Part shown: positions 1 through 13,120 of the stretch, piece after piece
Numbering within the stretch: the stretch's first letter is position 1
Layout of the letters: each line of letters starts with the position of its first letter
Source: Epiperipatus broadwayi
Lineage: Eukaryota; Onychophora; Udeonychophora; Euonychophora; Peripatidae
Direction of reading: 5' to 3'
DNA: 64,000 bases
NCBI GenBank assembly: GCA_028023455.1
Contig: JAQFVV010006246.1
Span: forward strand, 4,478,363-4,542,362
The notes under the pieces: model-generated
Told to the model about the DNA's origin: nothing
Seen by the model: the letters and a program-made list of their open reading frames with translations, nothing else
Databases searched by the model: none
Translations under genes and position numbers: made by a program

Positions 1-197
1 CAATATATAATGATGATGATCATCATCAAACCTTTAATGGTGTAAATTCATAATGTGATGACAAAACTTTTAATGATATAAATGCACAATAATGATGGTG
101 ATGATCAAACATCTAGTGGTATAAATGCATAATGATGATGGTGATGATCAAACATCTAGTGGTATAAATGCATAATGATGATGGTGATGATCAAACA
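1..197. repeat. 43-bp tandem repeat, cut by the window edge
   Basis: A unit of about 43 bp (ataaatgcat, then a GATGATGGTGATGATCAAAC core, then atctagtggt) is repeated about four and a half times. The last copies are near identical and the first, at the window edge, is more degenerate, so the array probably continues upstream. No coding signal is seen. Confidence 0.8.
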
Positions 198-2699
198 GAG
201 ATCAGGTTGGTTTAAACAAATTAATATGTTTATTAACAACATATATAATAATTATTTACAAAACAAAAAATAATAAAATAAATAAATATTCGTTTATCAA
301 GAACGGTTTTCTATCATTTTGATGGCTTCACACAACAGAAACAAAATAATTTGAAGTATATTATATACAAAATTATATAATTCATTAAATATATACATAA
401 AACAAAACAAAAAAGAAAAAGCAAAATGAGAGTTCACTAATTCTAAAACTACCCCATTAATGTAATTATTAGAATGATATTTTTAGGTTAGGGTAAATAT
501 ATTTATAATTTTTTTTATGATAAAATATATATATATAGTCCCACTCTCATCTATATGTGTGATAAGTCATAGTAAAAATTAATGATAGATACGAAAAAGA
601 CCATTTACTCAATTGGGTTACTTGGGCACTCAGAAATAATAAAAAATTACAAGTAAATATTGTTAAAACTTATTAGTAAATAATATAGTTTTGTTTGTCC
701 TAAAGTTTGCCCTCAATGTTAAATATATAAAAACCTTACTTGAGGTTACCTTCATGGATCAATGTTGAATTACCAGAGGAATCTAAATTTACTTTTATTA
801 AAAATAATACATATTAATTGACTATGATTCCTTTTTTTAAAATATCAACATGTGACACATCTATTCACTGCACCCACTTTTAAATTGCAGGTGATCAGAT
901 TTGAAAAGGAATCTTGAATACCCAATAAAAAAAAAGTTACAATACATAAACTTTCAAATAGAAATGATAAAGGCAAAAAAAATAATAATCACATGAATTA
1001 AAACAAAATATATTTATCCTGAGGAAAACAAGCATTTTGTCTACAATTAAGAGTTTATAAATTTAAATGTCAATCTCCTGTATAACGTTCCTGTTCACCA
1101 ACTCTATTGATATTTATATTTTACATGCTGCTTGGTTAAAAAAAAACACATTCATATTATCTCTCCTGAACCTATATAAATCCATGGAAGATTGATGCAC
1201 ACCAGTGTTTTGTAAATAGACATTTTGATGGAAAATTTTATAATTTCATAATCTCATAATGACATTGAAGCTAGCTTTTGGAACATCTGACAGCATTGGT
1301 CTTTTACCCCAAATACTTTGTAATGATTCCTTTATTATAAACTATTATTTATAACATGGTTTCAATACACACACACACACACATATATATAAATGCAACT
1401 GCATTGGTGAAAACCCTCTCAATTCACTAATCAAACAGTTAATAAAGTTTACTATCTGAGGGACTTGCTTGACCAAACCCCTGTGATTTGTTTGAATGTA
1501 TGTCCTAAATAAGTGCCCCAACTCATACCTCACCCTTTCATAAGATTTAGATTATGGATTATGGATAGACACATGTTTTATTCCTTGTTTCTGGATTCAT
1601 TTCTGCTATTCTCCTGATATGAAAGGTGTACCATGATCACAAAGTACTTGACATTAAAAATGGGTATTTTCTAACAACCTATATCATGGTCTTTGCATTT
1701 GCCTGTGCAACTGAATATGTAGCCATAAATTTGGAAAACATATACTACTATGAGATATTTCTTTCTGTTGAATACTGGTAATGGCCTGTAGTAATCTATA
1801 GGCATAATTTCTTAAGATCAAAGATATCATAGGAGTATGTAACTCTTGTTTTCTGTTTTGACCTTTTGACAGATTTCACACTGGTTTATTACTGCAATAA
1901 TTTTGATATACCATTTCCAAAGCAAATGTTTACTTTTGGGGGTACCATAGTGCCCCATATAATTTGTATATATGAGTTATGATGGCATCTCTAATTTGAT
2001 GAGAATAGGGCTAGCTTTTATTTCTCTCTGTGCATGTTAATTTTGCATTTTAAATCACATTCTGTTTTTGCTTTTTAAAAAAAGAACATAATCAATTATT
2101 AATCATTTAGTGTCTGCAAGTTTATTTTTAAAAGGTGAGTAATAGCAGTGGGCACAATTAAAATTGAAAATTAAAAAATTAAAGACAAAATAAGAATTTA
2201 AGTTTTAGTTGTTAGATTAACTACTAATTACGTTGCCACCAGAAAACCATTAACACAATGTGAGAGTGACATTGGCACTAGTTGTATTTTGTCTTTTGAA
2301 GAATCTGATTTTTTACCAGTTTGCAAATGAACCTGTTTATCGGCAAATAGCGATAATAATTAAAACGTATAAAAAATGTAAATTACTGCACTGTAAATTA
2401 TGCATAAAAATATATTGTTTTGAATAAAATTAAATATTATAGTTAAAAAAAGTTTGTCTTGTATCAATTTTTTCCAAATTTGAAATTTTTTATTAGTCGT
2501 ATTTTATTTCCTTATTTTTTTTGCGTGAATTTTAAAATAATTTTACGTTGGTGCTTTGCTTTTATGCGATATTTGAAAAATCGCAATCTGTATCCCCCTC
2601 TTTTCAAGGTAAGTTACGTCTATTTTTGTGCGATTTCTTTTGCACGTGTTTTCTGAGGAACCTATCTATTGCATAAAATGAGACCCAGGCGTATATATC

Positions 2700-3745
2700 A
2701 AAATACAGTAAATTCACATAAATTATAGTTATTTTTAGAAGTACTTTTGAATATACATCTTGTAGTTTTTATCAACTATATAACATTGAATAATCAAAAT
2801 GAGACATTCTTTCACAATACCCATAGTTCAATTTAGATCTCCCACAATTCTGTTGTTATAACATTTGATCATTGCCTATTCATTAATATTTGACGATTTC
2901 TTGAAATCAAGGTAGTCTCTTATTTTATGTTTATTGTTTATTGTTCAATTTGGATAATTTTTATATTTTTATAATCAAATTTAAATCCATAATGACAAGT
3001 TTTATTATGATCAAATATAACAGATTTTTATACCTTTTTTTCATCTTTTTTTTTTTTTTTTTTTTTATATTATTATATTTTTTTATTTCTTTTCTCTATT
3101 TCACCCAACCAACCCAAAACACAATAAATTCTCTACCCTTTCCCCCCACATATATTATATATTTTTTTTAATTTTTTAAAATTTTTAAAAAATTATTTTT
3201 TTATTATTAATAAAAAAAATTTTTTTTTTCTCAAAAAAAAAAAAAAATAAAATAATATTTAATATCTATAAAATTCAAATTTTAAAAAAAAATAAAATTT
3301 AAAAAAAATTAAAAAAAAAAAGTGGCTTCAAAATACATTTGAACCCAAATGTACATTGGAGAAGAGACTTTTATATAATAAAATTCAAAAAGAGAAACAA
3401 TCGGGAAAGGATGTAAATAAACTATCAATTGTTTTATTTGATCATAATAAATCTTGTCAATATGGATTTAAATTTGATTATAAAAATATAAAAATGTATA
3501 CAAATTGAACGTTGCCACAATAAAAGTGAAATAAAAGAGGCTATGTTGATTTCAAGAAATTGTCAAATGTTAATGAATCAGCAATCTTCAAATGTTAAAA
3601 TAACAGGATTGTGGGAGATCTAAATTGAACATGTGAAAGGATGTCTCATTTTGATTATTCAATGTTATATAATTGGTAAAGACTGCAAGATGTATTGTCG
3701 AAAGTACTTCTAAAAATAACTATAATTTATGTGAATTTTATATAT
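2700..3745. mobile_element. Fold-back (long inverted repeat) element, ~1 kb
   Basis: The left arm (about 2700-3040) is the imperfect reverse complement of the right arm (about 3415-3745). For example AATTCACATAAATTATAG at 2711 pairs with CTATAATTTATGTGAATT at 3719, followed inward by matching blocks around GAGACATTC/GGATGTCTC, TAGATCTCCCACAAT/ATTGTGGGAGATCTA and ATTTAAATCCAT/ATGGATTTAAAT. The loop is very AT rich, with T-runs on the left and A-runs on the right, so it too tends to fold. There is no ORF for a transposase. It resembles a non-autonomous MITE/fold-back element; termini and target duplication are not resolved. Confidence 0.75.
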
Positions 3746-3829
3746 TGATTTAAATATTACATATATATATACACATACAAATATTAAATCGCCCCACATG
3801 GTTAAGAAATCCAGTGCCGCCTTCTGAAT

Positions 3830-4073
3830 ATATATATATTATAATGATCAGGGTGAATAAAACTTAATGTATCTACACTGCAGGGCCCACTAGGCATTTG
3901 AACCTAGAAAATTTATAAAGTAGGCAGATACACAAGTTAGCCCATTGTCACTAGCTCAGTGGAACAGTAGAGATTTACATTTTATAATAAATTCTTATCT
4001 AAGAATATATATAAAAAAAGAATAAAGTAAGCCACTGCCAGTAATTAACACACAAACATTTATTTACACATAT
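3830..4073 (-). repeat. Inverted partial copy of the 4.1-kb element's spacer
   Basis: This stretch is the reverse complement of 6044-6305. Shared blocks include CACTGCCAGTAATTA, CTAGCTCAGTGGAA, TAAAGTAGGCAGATAC and GGCATTTGAACCTAG. The homology runs up to the ATAT immediately before the element at 4074, suggesting the larger element inserted into or beside an older copy of a related repeat. Confidence 0.7.
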
Positions 4074-7000
4074 TGTAACGAGCACAGACGTTCGTTACAT
4101 TGTTTTTATATATATAATTATTAAACAAGTTAAAATAAAAAGTTCGCATTTAAAAACTTTCTTTAAAAATTAAAAATTGAAATTAAAATATCGTCTTAAA
4201 CTCTTATATATTAAGTCGCACAGATAATAAAAATTATTAAAATAAAATTTTTATTAAAGAAAAAGGTATTTTTAAAACTAAATTTTAAAAAGATTTGGAG
4301 ACAAAATTATATCTCTAAATCTGTCTTTAAATATATTTTTGATTTGGAAAACAGGGTAATTAATTAGAAATGGAAATGATTGTTAATTAGTTAAATTAAA
4401 ACCAGCCTTGAGCAATTAAATGTAAAAACACCGGTCAGTTAAGAAAACAATAAAAACTGTTAGCAAATAAGAAGAAATCCCTATGGAATCGGACCGCAGC
4501 GAAAGGATCATTACATCCATGACGCAATGTTAATTCAATCCTTCACATTAATATAAAAGGAAAATTTTGGAAATTATTAATCAGTGACTAGTGACTGGAA
4601 ATTGATTGATTATTGACGATGTAACAGCTAGGTGTTAGCGCTGGGGGGATTGAAAAAGACGCACAGCTTCAATCCCTTCAGTTCTGCTAAGAAAGAGAAA
4701 AAAATGGGCCATCGTTTATACAATGAGGACCAACTACACGAAAAACAAAATCTCCAAAGGATAAATAAATAAATCAACCGGATAATAATCTTCGGACGAC
4801 GTGGGAATTCACGTTTAAACGGCCAGGAATATAATAGGATGAACTATTTCAATAACCGTAAGAACTTTAAAATTTATGAACAGTAAATTAAAAACTTTTC
4901 ATATTTAAAATGATTTTAATATTATTCTATCTGACCAACAATATTTATTAATTGGTTATAATTTTATTTAATGTATTTAATTAAAATTATAACCATTTAA
5001 TAATTTATTTATTTAATTTTGTTCTTTAAGTTGTTATGATTTCTGTTTCCGTTAAATAAATTATAAAAAAAATGTTAAACTTGAGTCGGGCGTGAATGGC
5101 TGTATCGATTTGTAAAGATAATTAAGGGAGGGTAATCTTGGGTTGTTCATTTCGTGGTTGAATTGGTTCAATGGATTGGATATATTTATGTAATTAGTAG
5201 GTGTAAGCATGAGATCCGCTACGGGCAGGATTATAAAATACGCCACACACCCTCTGTTTGCCTATGGATGGGTTTGTAAGTCGGCAGAAGACCGCAGCCC
5301 ATTCCTATGGAGTTTTTAGTTTATTGATCTACTTGCCCACAGTGTCACATTCCTGTGGGTGGAGAGTCAATGTCGTTTTTCTTTCTTCATATTGTTCAGA
5401 TGTACATTCCTGACAATATAATTGTGTTGTCGTATCATGCTACATTGAATACATGAATGTATCAGATGGATTGGCGCCGGTTGATTGCGAAATGTGTTGC
5501 CTAGGGTTAAATAGGGATAGAATATTTTATTTTCGAATGCAAATCTATATAGTATATTCAGGCTCGATCCTATAAAACTATTAAATTTAAGTTGTTTATA
5601 GACGCTTGCATAGATTGGCTATCGGTTAAATATGTTTGCGTTTTCATATTTGATCAAAATATATAGACATTCGACAAATACTGATACCTTACGGTGAGTA
5701 TCTAAAAGGTATTTATTCGGATGTCTTTAAGTTATTGGTGACGATGCAGGTATCTTACGATGAATACTAGAGGGTTTCTTATATTTCCCTCTGCAATTGT
5801 CAGTAATCAATAACTTTGTATTTTGATCGTTTATGTTTACTTTGAAATGTTTTTGACCGTTGAAATCTATGTAACCGATCTATAGCAACATATTAAACAG
5901 GTTTATAAGCCCATTTGTGCGAACTTGATTAAAATGCAAATTTATAATAAAATAGTAACTCAATGTAAATTAGTAAAATCAAAGTTAAAAATAATGTTAA
6001 ATGTTTAAATGTAAACACTAAAATAATTTTAAACCTTATATATATGTCATAAATAAATCTGTTTGTATGATAATTACTGGCAGTGGCTACTTTATTCTTT
6101 ATATACTAGTAAATGATATTATTAAATCTCTGCTATTCCACTGAGCTAGTGACAATGGGCTAACGATCTAAATATGTAAATAAAGTGGAATCCTAACAGC
6201 GCGTATCTGCCTACTTTATAAATTTTTCTAGGCTCAAATGCCTAGATGGCGCCCTTTGGTAGTGCGGTGCGGTGCGATGCGATCTACCACTTCGTATTGG
6301 ATCGTTATAATATATAAGATTTAAAATTATTTTAGTATCAGTTTTACATTTTTAAAATTTAACTTACATTTTTAACTTTGATTTTAGATTTTAATTTACA
6401 TTTAAATTTTTATAAATTTACATTTTAATTTTTATAAGTTTGCACAGATGGATTTATAAAAGTTTGTTTTATAATATTGAGTATAGATTGGTTACATAAA
6501 TTACACGGTTAAAAACATTACAAAATAAACATAAACAATCAAAATATAAAGTAATTGATGGAATTGCAGAGGGAAATTTATAAGAAACCCAATGGTATTC
6601 ATCATAAGATGCCACATTGACACCCATAACTTAAAAGACATCCGAATAAATACATTTTAGATACCGTAAGGTATCATTATTTACCGAATGTCTATATTTT
6701 GATCAAATATGAAAACCAAAAACATAATTAACCGATAATGAATCCATGCAAGCATCTATACCCAACTTAAATTTAATGCATTTAGAGTGTTGAGTATGAA
6801 TAGACTACATAGATTGCATTTGAAAAGAAAATATTTTATCCCTTATTTAACCTTAGGCCAAAAGTTCGCAGTTAAACCAACGTCAATCCATCTGATATAT
6901 TGATGTATTCAATGTAATACAAATATGACAGCACAAATATAGGTTAAGAAAAGAAATTGACTCTCATCCAGATAGGAATATTACATCTATCTGATGAGAA

Positions 7001-8172
7001 GAGCAATAAAAAAAACTCCATAGGAAGGAACTGCATTCTCCATCTTATAATCCCTTCCATAGGCAAAATGGGAGTGTACGGCGTATACTGCGATTTTGCA
7101 TGTAGCGAATCTCATATTACATCCACTAATTACACCAATATATCCAATCCATTGACCCAATTTAACTACGAAACAAATAACCCAAGATTACTCTACCCTA
7201 ATAAAACGAATATAACTTTACAAATCTATATAGCCATTCATGCCCGACTTAAGTTTAACATTTATATAATTTAGTTTAACAAAAAACAAAAATCATAAAG
7301 AAAACTTAAAAGAACAAAAAAATAAAATAAATGGAAATGATTTTAAAGAAGAAATACATCAAATAAAAAGAATTGATAATTTAATTTGGTCAGATAGGAA
7401 ATACTATTGTGATAATTTCTGAAAGGTTTAGAAATTAGAGTTTGTTTTGAAAAGGTTCATAAAGTTCTTACGATTTTTAAAACGTTCATCTTTATCCGTT
7501 GCTTGCAATTTTGAACACGAATTTCCATGCCATCCTGAAGAGATTTCTATCCAGTTAGCAGTTTTATTTATTCATCCGGAGGTCTTAGTTTAGCTGGTCT
7601 CAATGTAGAAAACTATGTCATTTCTCTTTCTTTTTTTTTTTATCAGAACTGAAGGGATTGAAGAGTGCATCTTTTCAATCCCTTCTCCTTCAACTCCACA
7701 CTAACACATATCACCATTGCTATCACACCTGTCTCCCAGCTCTTTCTTCACTCACTTTTTATAGTAGACTTTCATATCCAATGGACATTATGTCACGACG
7801 ATGGTCTTTTCGCTGAAGTCTGATTCCATGAGTGATTTCTTTTATTGGCCATTCTGATCCCATTCATTGTTTTTCTCTACTATCTGACCTTTGCTTATAT
7901 ATTTTAAATGCCCAATGACTAGTTTACATTTAACTAATTAAAACAATTATTTCCATTTTATGATTAATTAATGTGTTTTCCAAACTTATATTTTTATAGT
8001 TTTTGTTGAAAATTTAGTTTTAAAACTTTTCCTTTTTTTTTTAATAAAGTTTCTTTTTTAATTTCTCATCTGTGCGATTTTATATATATATACGAGTTTA
8101 AGATAAAATTAATTTTCAATGTCTCAATTGTTTTTAAAAAAAAATAATGTAATGGCGTATGTGCCCGTTACA
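4074..8172. mobile_element. 4.1-kb fold-back element with TG...CA ends and ATAT target duplication
   Basis: The arms 4074-6043 and about 6306-8172 are reverse complements over most of their length. Pairs include the ends TGTAACGAGCAC with gtgcCCGTTACA, the 4670-4695 block with 7645-7690, the 5090-5300 block with 7000-7240, and 5870-5960 with 6430-6500. The spacer between them (6044-6305) recurs inverted at 3830-4073. ATAT lies directly outside both ends (4070-4073, 8173-8176), consistent with a 4-bp target duplication. Both ends are small hairpins (TGTAACGA...TCGTTACA). No coding capacity is seen. The class is uncertain: TG...CA ends and a 4-bp duplication fit an LTR-type integrase, while inverted arms fit a fold-back DNA element. 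Another relative is at about 55330-56200. Confidence 0.75.
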
Positions 8173-8742
8173 ATATTGATTATCAAGAGTAATTAGTTAC
8201 AAAATAAATCTCCAAAAAATTCATTGCAGCTTTTCAATTTGGTAATTTAGCAGTATAGCAATTTTTTTCAGAGCTGCAAAATCCAATTGCTTTTATTTAT
8301 TTATAGAAGTACAATAGTATTTTGCATTATATATATATACTCACACATTTTTAAAAATTATTTGTACTTTTTATTTATAATATATATAAAAAAATTTATT
8401 TAGTATATGCACACATAACGTATAACATAATATTAATGTTATTGTTTTGAAGAGATTTGATAAACAGTCAAAACTCTCGTATAAGTAATATAATGAGTTT
8501 TGTAAAATACAAAGAATTATTATTATTTATATTTTTTAGAGATTTCTTTAATATAAGCAATGCAACTTAGTGAGAAAATAAATTAGTTTGAAAAAAAAAT
8601 TATAATGAAAATGTATACATGAATGGGAGAAGATATTCTTAGTTAATCTCAAAATCTTTCAAGAAACTGATTGTATAATAAATAAGTTATCATAATTAAA
8701 AACATTTGTATATTTAAAAAAAAAAATTTTTTTTTTTTTAAG

Positions 8743-8941
8743 CTTGTGGCGGAGATCTGTTCGACGATACTGGCATTATTACAAGTCCTAATTTTCCTAA
8801 TAATTATCCTCATGACAGAAATTGTATCTGGACTGTAACTGCTCCACATATGCACCAGATATTTGTTAATATTACAGATTTCACGATGGCCGGTCCTATA
8901 TTTAGTACTTCCATCTGTACAAATAATTTTCTTGAATTCAG
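8743..8941 (+). CDS. Cubilin-like CUB domain exon (CUB-A, first half)
   Basis: Exon encoding the N-terminal half of a CUB domain, an extracellular beta-sandwich used for ligand binding in endocytic receptors such as cubilin. It is bounded by a T-rich tract plus AG (8741-8742) and the donor GTAAAT at 8942. The frame enters with two bases completing a split codon (phase 1), then 65 codons and two leftover bases (phase 2). Visible CUB hallmarks are CGG at the start (first Cys), TGIITSPNFPNNYP, the second Cys in NCIWTV, and the third Cys in SICTNNFLEF. Two N-linked sites are plausible (NIT and NNF lacks the S/T, so only NIT counts). The acidic Ca2+ ligands usual in CUB domains are missing: there is no Glu after the TDF strand, and the Asp after Cys3 is Asn. 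The cubilin assignment rests on tandem CUBs without other modules; another multi-CUB protein is possible. Confidence 0.9.
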
Positions 8942-10630
8942 GTAAATAAAAACTTATATCAAAGATAGTTACTTTAATAGTTGATTAGAAGTCATGCTGA
9001 TTTTATAATTAAAAGATTGCTTAATATGACTATCTGATCTTGACTTTGAAATATTTTTATACATAACTTTGTTTTAAAAAATATTAGAAATGCTCCGACG
9101 ATATTAAAATTGTTTTATTTTATAAATTATTTTTTTTAAAAAATAGTTTTGAGCGTGGAAGCTTATTGGTTTTCATAAAATTTATTCAAAGCAGAAAAAT
9201 ATATATATATATTTATTTTATTTGTTAAATGAAAACAGTATAATAAATTATCTTTTATGACTAGATATGATTTTTTTTTAAAAAAAAAGTAATCTAATTT
9301 AGTCACTGCAATTAATATTTACTGTGATTTTTTTTTATATATTTAATTATTGTGGTATTAAAGGAATGTATATGAATATTTTTACTATATTTAAAGTAGT
9401 AATCAGCATTAAATAAAATTGGTGATACAACACCCTTTAAAAATAAAAATAAATTATTTAAAACTTGGTTTTAATTCCTCTTAGGAATCGTATCAAGATA
9501 TCCCCTTTTAATCGTAAGACAAATTCTACAGAAATTTTATGCAGTGTTCATTCAAATTATTCTAAATTAATAAAAACATTACAAATTTAATATATATACA
9601 GTAATGGTATAGAAATATGTAAAATTAAATGAATGATTATTCAAAACCCATTTGGACACCAGATTGTATTAGTACAAAATATGTATAAACTAATGATTGA
9701 ATAAAATGTAAATCGTAAAAGTATAAATAATGTTGAACACCATTTTTATATCATTTTAAATGAAAATAAATATACGCCTTTAATCAATTAGTGCTTAATA
9801 AGACACAAGCTTAACTTTTAGTAATTATTTATTTATTGTAATGTGTATTAGCTAGCTGAATATTTAATATGAAAATAAAATATCTCCTTAATGTGATCAA
9901 TAAGCTATTAATAATGATTAGATTCAATTTTAATTAATAAAAATAATTTATTAATGTAAGAAACATATAAAATATATTAAGTTAAGAGATGAAATAATCT
10001 TGATTAAGATATTTGATTATGAATTAATTATTACTAGTACAATTACATACCATATATAAATTTATTATTTATGTATCTAGTAGATGTTGTTAAGAACAGT
10101 ACACTAATAAACCAAAAAGAAAATATTATATTTGTATAATAAAATTATAAATAAATCCCTAAAATAAATTTTAAAAAATTAACCTTGTTTTCTGGATACC
10201 AATTTAAAGTACAAAATTATACTTTATCAATGTATATAAAATATACACTACCCTAAATATAATTCATAAATATTTATATTTAAAATCTATTGCTTTTCAA
10301 ATATATGTAAATAATGAAAATGTACTGTATATTATAATGGGATAGGGGTAATGGCAAATCATCATCAAATAATGTTAAAGATATTTTTAAAATTAGGTAA
10401 TGATTTTAATGTAATGTTTAATATTACAAATATATAAGTAATTTTATAAATGAAAGAAGAGCATGAGATCATAAATAGACCACTCTGAGAGGTCAGCCCA
10501 GTTAATTCCTTAGAGCAACTAAGTATAATTAATCGTACATCAACCAGCATTATTAATAAGTAAAAGTAATACACAAAAGAAATAACCATTTATCATCAGG
10601 AATGATCAACAATGAAATAAATCAACAGTC

Positions 10631-10697
10631 AATCTGGTGATTGGATTTGAACTGGGTCTACTGTAGACCAGACTTAACTATTGAGCTTTACTTGTCC
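10631..10697 (-). repeat. tRNA-derived SINE or tRNA pseudogene remnant
   Basis: On the minus strand there is an A-box-like AAGCTCAATAGTTAAG, a palindromic arm GGTCTAC-A-GTAGACC and a B-box-like CAGTTCAAATCC in tRNA order and spacing. The acceptor stem does not pair convincingly and the A box is degenerate, so this is taken as the tRNA-like head of an old SINE and not a working tRNA. Confidence 0.5.
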
Positions 10698-11261
10698 ACA
10701 ATTATTTAATTGCTAATACATAAGAAATATATAACCATAAAACATGCTGATCATCATCAGTTCTTTGGCCGCTTAGTACCATTAATGTACTGACCAACTA
10801 TGAACATAAATTATTAGAGATACTAAGCTAAAATAAAAGAATATATTCTTAGTGCCAATAAAAATAAGCACTAATCTATATCCCCCTTTAATATATCAGA
10901 CTGTTATACTCGAATCTAACTCAGAGAACATAAGCTCTATAACTATTACTATGATCAAGAGATGATGTAAATACATAAGATCTAAAATCCATTTAGAATT
11001 AAGTCACTGGAATAATTTCAACAATTGAATACAAGTTTATTCATAACAAAGAATGAAGTTAAAGTCTCTAAAATAAGGCAATACACACATCTGTCTGATT
11101 TTGATTAACGTACAGTAAAAACTATCATATTGTGATTTACATGATTAATATATAAAATTCTAGTTATTACATTGATTTACAATCCCTCTTAATGGGTTTA
11201 CTTAAAACATATACACATTGTAATGATATGTATATATATTTGTGTGTATATATATATATGA

Positions 11262-11410
11262 TCAATAGATGGTGTTTTACCAAAAACACCGTCAAAGCGT
11301 ATGTTTGTTTACATAAACATCAAGAGTAAGCATTCACTATCTCTATCATTAGTTTCACCTTCAGATCATGATTTCAAGCTGATTTGCTATCATCAGTGAA
11401 GGATAGGAAT
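11262..11410 (-). mobile_element. Degraded MITE, same family as 26141-26296
   Basis: TCAATAGATGGTGTTTTACC at 11262 is one end. The inverted sequence of the body (GATAGAGATAGTGAATGC, GTTTATGTAAACAAA) matches the copy at 26141-26296. The far terminal repeat has decayed beyond recognition, ending around TCAGTGAAGG. Confidence 0.6.
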
Positions 11411-12833
11411 AAGAAACTAGATCTAAACACTAACTCTTGAGCGTTTATGAAACAATTTCTATTCAGCTTGCAAAGCGTGAATTTTTTAGATACGTAATGT
11501 CTTCAAAATCAGCATAGCAAGCCAGATAGCTATATGGGTCTGATAACAGTTCAGTATCAACATATAGTAGAAGCCTCTGCAATATATATCATTGCAAGAA
11601 AACCTCAAAGGTACATATATGAAAAACAAGTTAAACTTGCTAAACGCTTGTATTTATGATCATGTATTTATGATAAAATGTATATTAGCTAGGTTCCTAT
11701 AAACTAACAGAGGAGATATTTTTATAAAGAAAAAATGTGTAGTTCCTTGTTTTATTGTCAATCAATTCACAAAAGTAAGATTTAAACATTCTTTGTAGGA
11801 GATTTAAAATTACCTACTTAAATGAAATAGTTAACAGAATTGCAGATGGTAGATAGGATTCAAACACCATATCATATTAATAAAGGGAATGAACCTATCT
11901 AACATCAAACTTATCTGAAATGGAAGTCAGAATTATTGTCACTACTCTTTTTTTCACTTTCAACAAAGGATCCCAGTGTATTGCAATAAATACAACAATT
12001 AAGCAATTCAAGAATTTTTATAGCAAATCTCATAGAATGAATTATGTGATCATATAGAATCTTATCTAATGTATCCATTTAGAGAATGTATTTTCTACAA
12101 ATTAATTATTCAGTGGTTCCACATTATTAATAATAAAATATATACTCTTGTTAATACATAATGGAAAACAAATAATATCTATATTGCTATCTTCCAAAAC
12201 TAGAGCCTTCATTGGAATATATTTCCACAAGTTGGGCTGCAATGACTTCTGATGTAACCTTTTTTATGTAAATATTATACAATATAACTTGAATTAATCT
12301 GATCACTACAAAACAAAGTATGTAGATTCACCTAACATAAAGTAGATTTGTCTGCATGTGTTTGATCTATTTTTGAATATAGCATTTGAAGTAGCTTTTT
12401 TAAAAAAAAAATTAAATAGTATGCTCATTTACAAGTGTATTTTTAAAAAACAATCTTTTTGATTGGGTTTTTAATTTATTCAACTTTTATAACACATTTT
12501 TCAACTTCTGCCTTGTAATGTAATTTTTATATTTAATGCATAATTATTTGTATGGTGTAATTTCTAAATATGATTTTATATTATCTACACTAAGATCGTA
12601 CAATAAAAATGATGGCAGTTCGATTTTCCTAGAACATCAAATATACAGCTAATCACAGATTTGAACCCACCAATGCCAAAATTGTGCTTGGAAAGAAACA
12701 ATGCCAAATGCAAAATAAAGCATATTTCATTGTGAATGACTCTAAGGCCATCAACAGATGAGATTCCTGCTTCTCAATTTTCAAGAAATGACACAGGCTA
12801 TGAATGTGGAAACAAATATGCCCCAAAAGTGCT

Positions 12834-13107
12834 AAGCCAGGATAAACACAGTTAAAACAATAACTTCACTGGTGTGCGTTGGAAGTGCAGTATAATAATT
12901 AATGTCATTTATAATTTGTATTTAAATATTTAATAGCCTTTACATTTATTTGTTGGTAATGTCTTGTATCAAGCCAGGATAAACACAGTTAAAACAATAA
13001 CTTCACTGGTGTGCGTTGGAAGTGCAGTATAATAATTAATGTCATTTATAATTTGTATTTAAATATTTAATAGCCTTTACATTTATTTGTTGGTAATGTC
13101 TTGTATC
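12834..13107 (+). repeat. 137-bp perfect tandem duplication abutting an acceptor
   Basis: 12834-12970 and 12971-13107 read identically by eye, from AAGCCAGGATAAACACAG to GGTAATGTCTTGTATC. The second copy runs straight into the polypyrimidine tract of the acceptor at 13120, so the region where a branch point would lie is duplicated. No sequence difference was found between the copies. Confidence 0.92.
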
Positions 13108-13120
13108 TTTTTTTTTCCAG

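Larger units (their letters stand above)
1..8742 (+). other. Intron upstream of the first visible CUB exon (partial)
   Basis: No CUB-like exon or other credible coding exon was found before the acceptor at 8741-8742. Because the first visible exon enters in phase 1 at the start of a CUB domain, the preceding exon must end with one base of a split codon and lie left of the window. The stretch holds the 43-bp tandem repeat, a 1-kb fold-back (about 2700-3745), a 4.1-kb fold-back element (4074-8172) and otherwise AT-rich sequence in which nothing is recognised (200-2690, 8180-8700). Confidence 0.7.
8942..13120 (+). other. Intron splitting CUB-A (4179 bp, phase 2)
   Basis: GT (8942) to AG (13119-13120), between the third and fourth cysteines of CUB-A. 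It contains a tRNA-like SINE remnant near 10631, a MITE relative near 11262 and a 137-bp tandem duplication ending just before the acceptor. In the remaining AT-rich sequence (8950-10600, 11700-12830) nothing is recognised. Confidence 0.85.

Noticed and set aside
3950-3990. tRNA-like A box CTAGCTCAGTGG
   Set aside because: No correctly ordered B box or tRNA fold follows; the GGTTCAAAT-like block lies on the wrong side for this strand.
6957-7274. 105-codon ORF in the right arm of the 4.1-kb fold-back
   Set aside because: It lies in a repeat arm, has no recognisable motif, and the inverted counterpart at about 5050-5300 is not open in the same frame.
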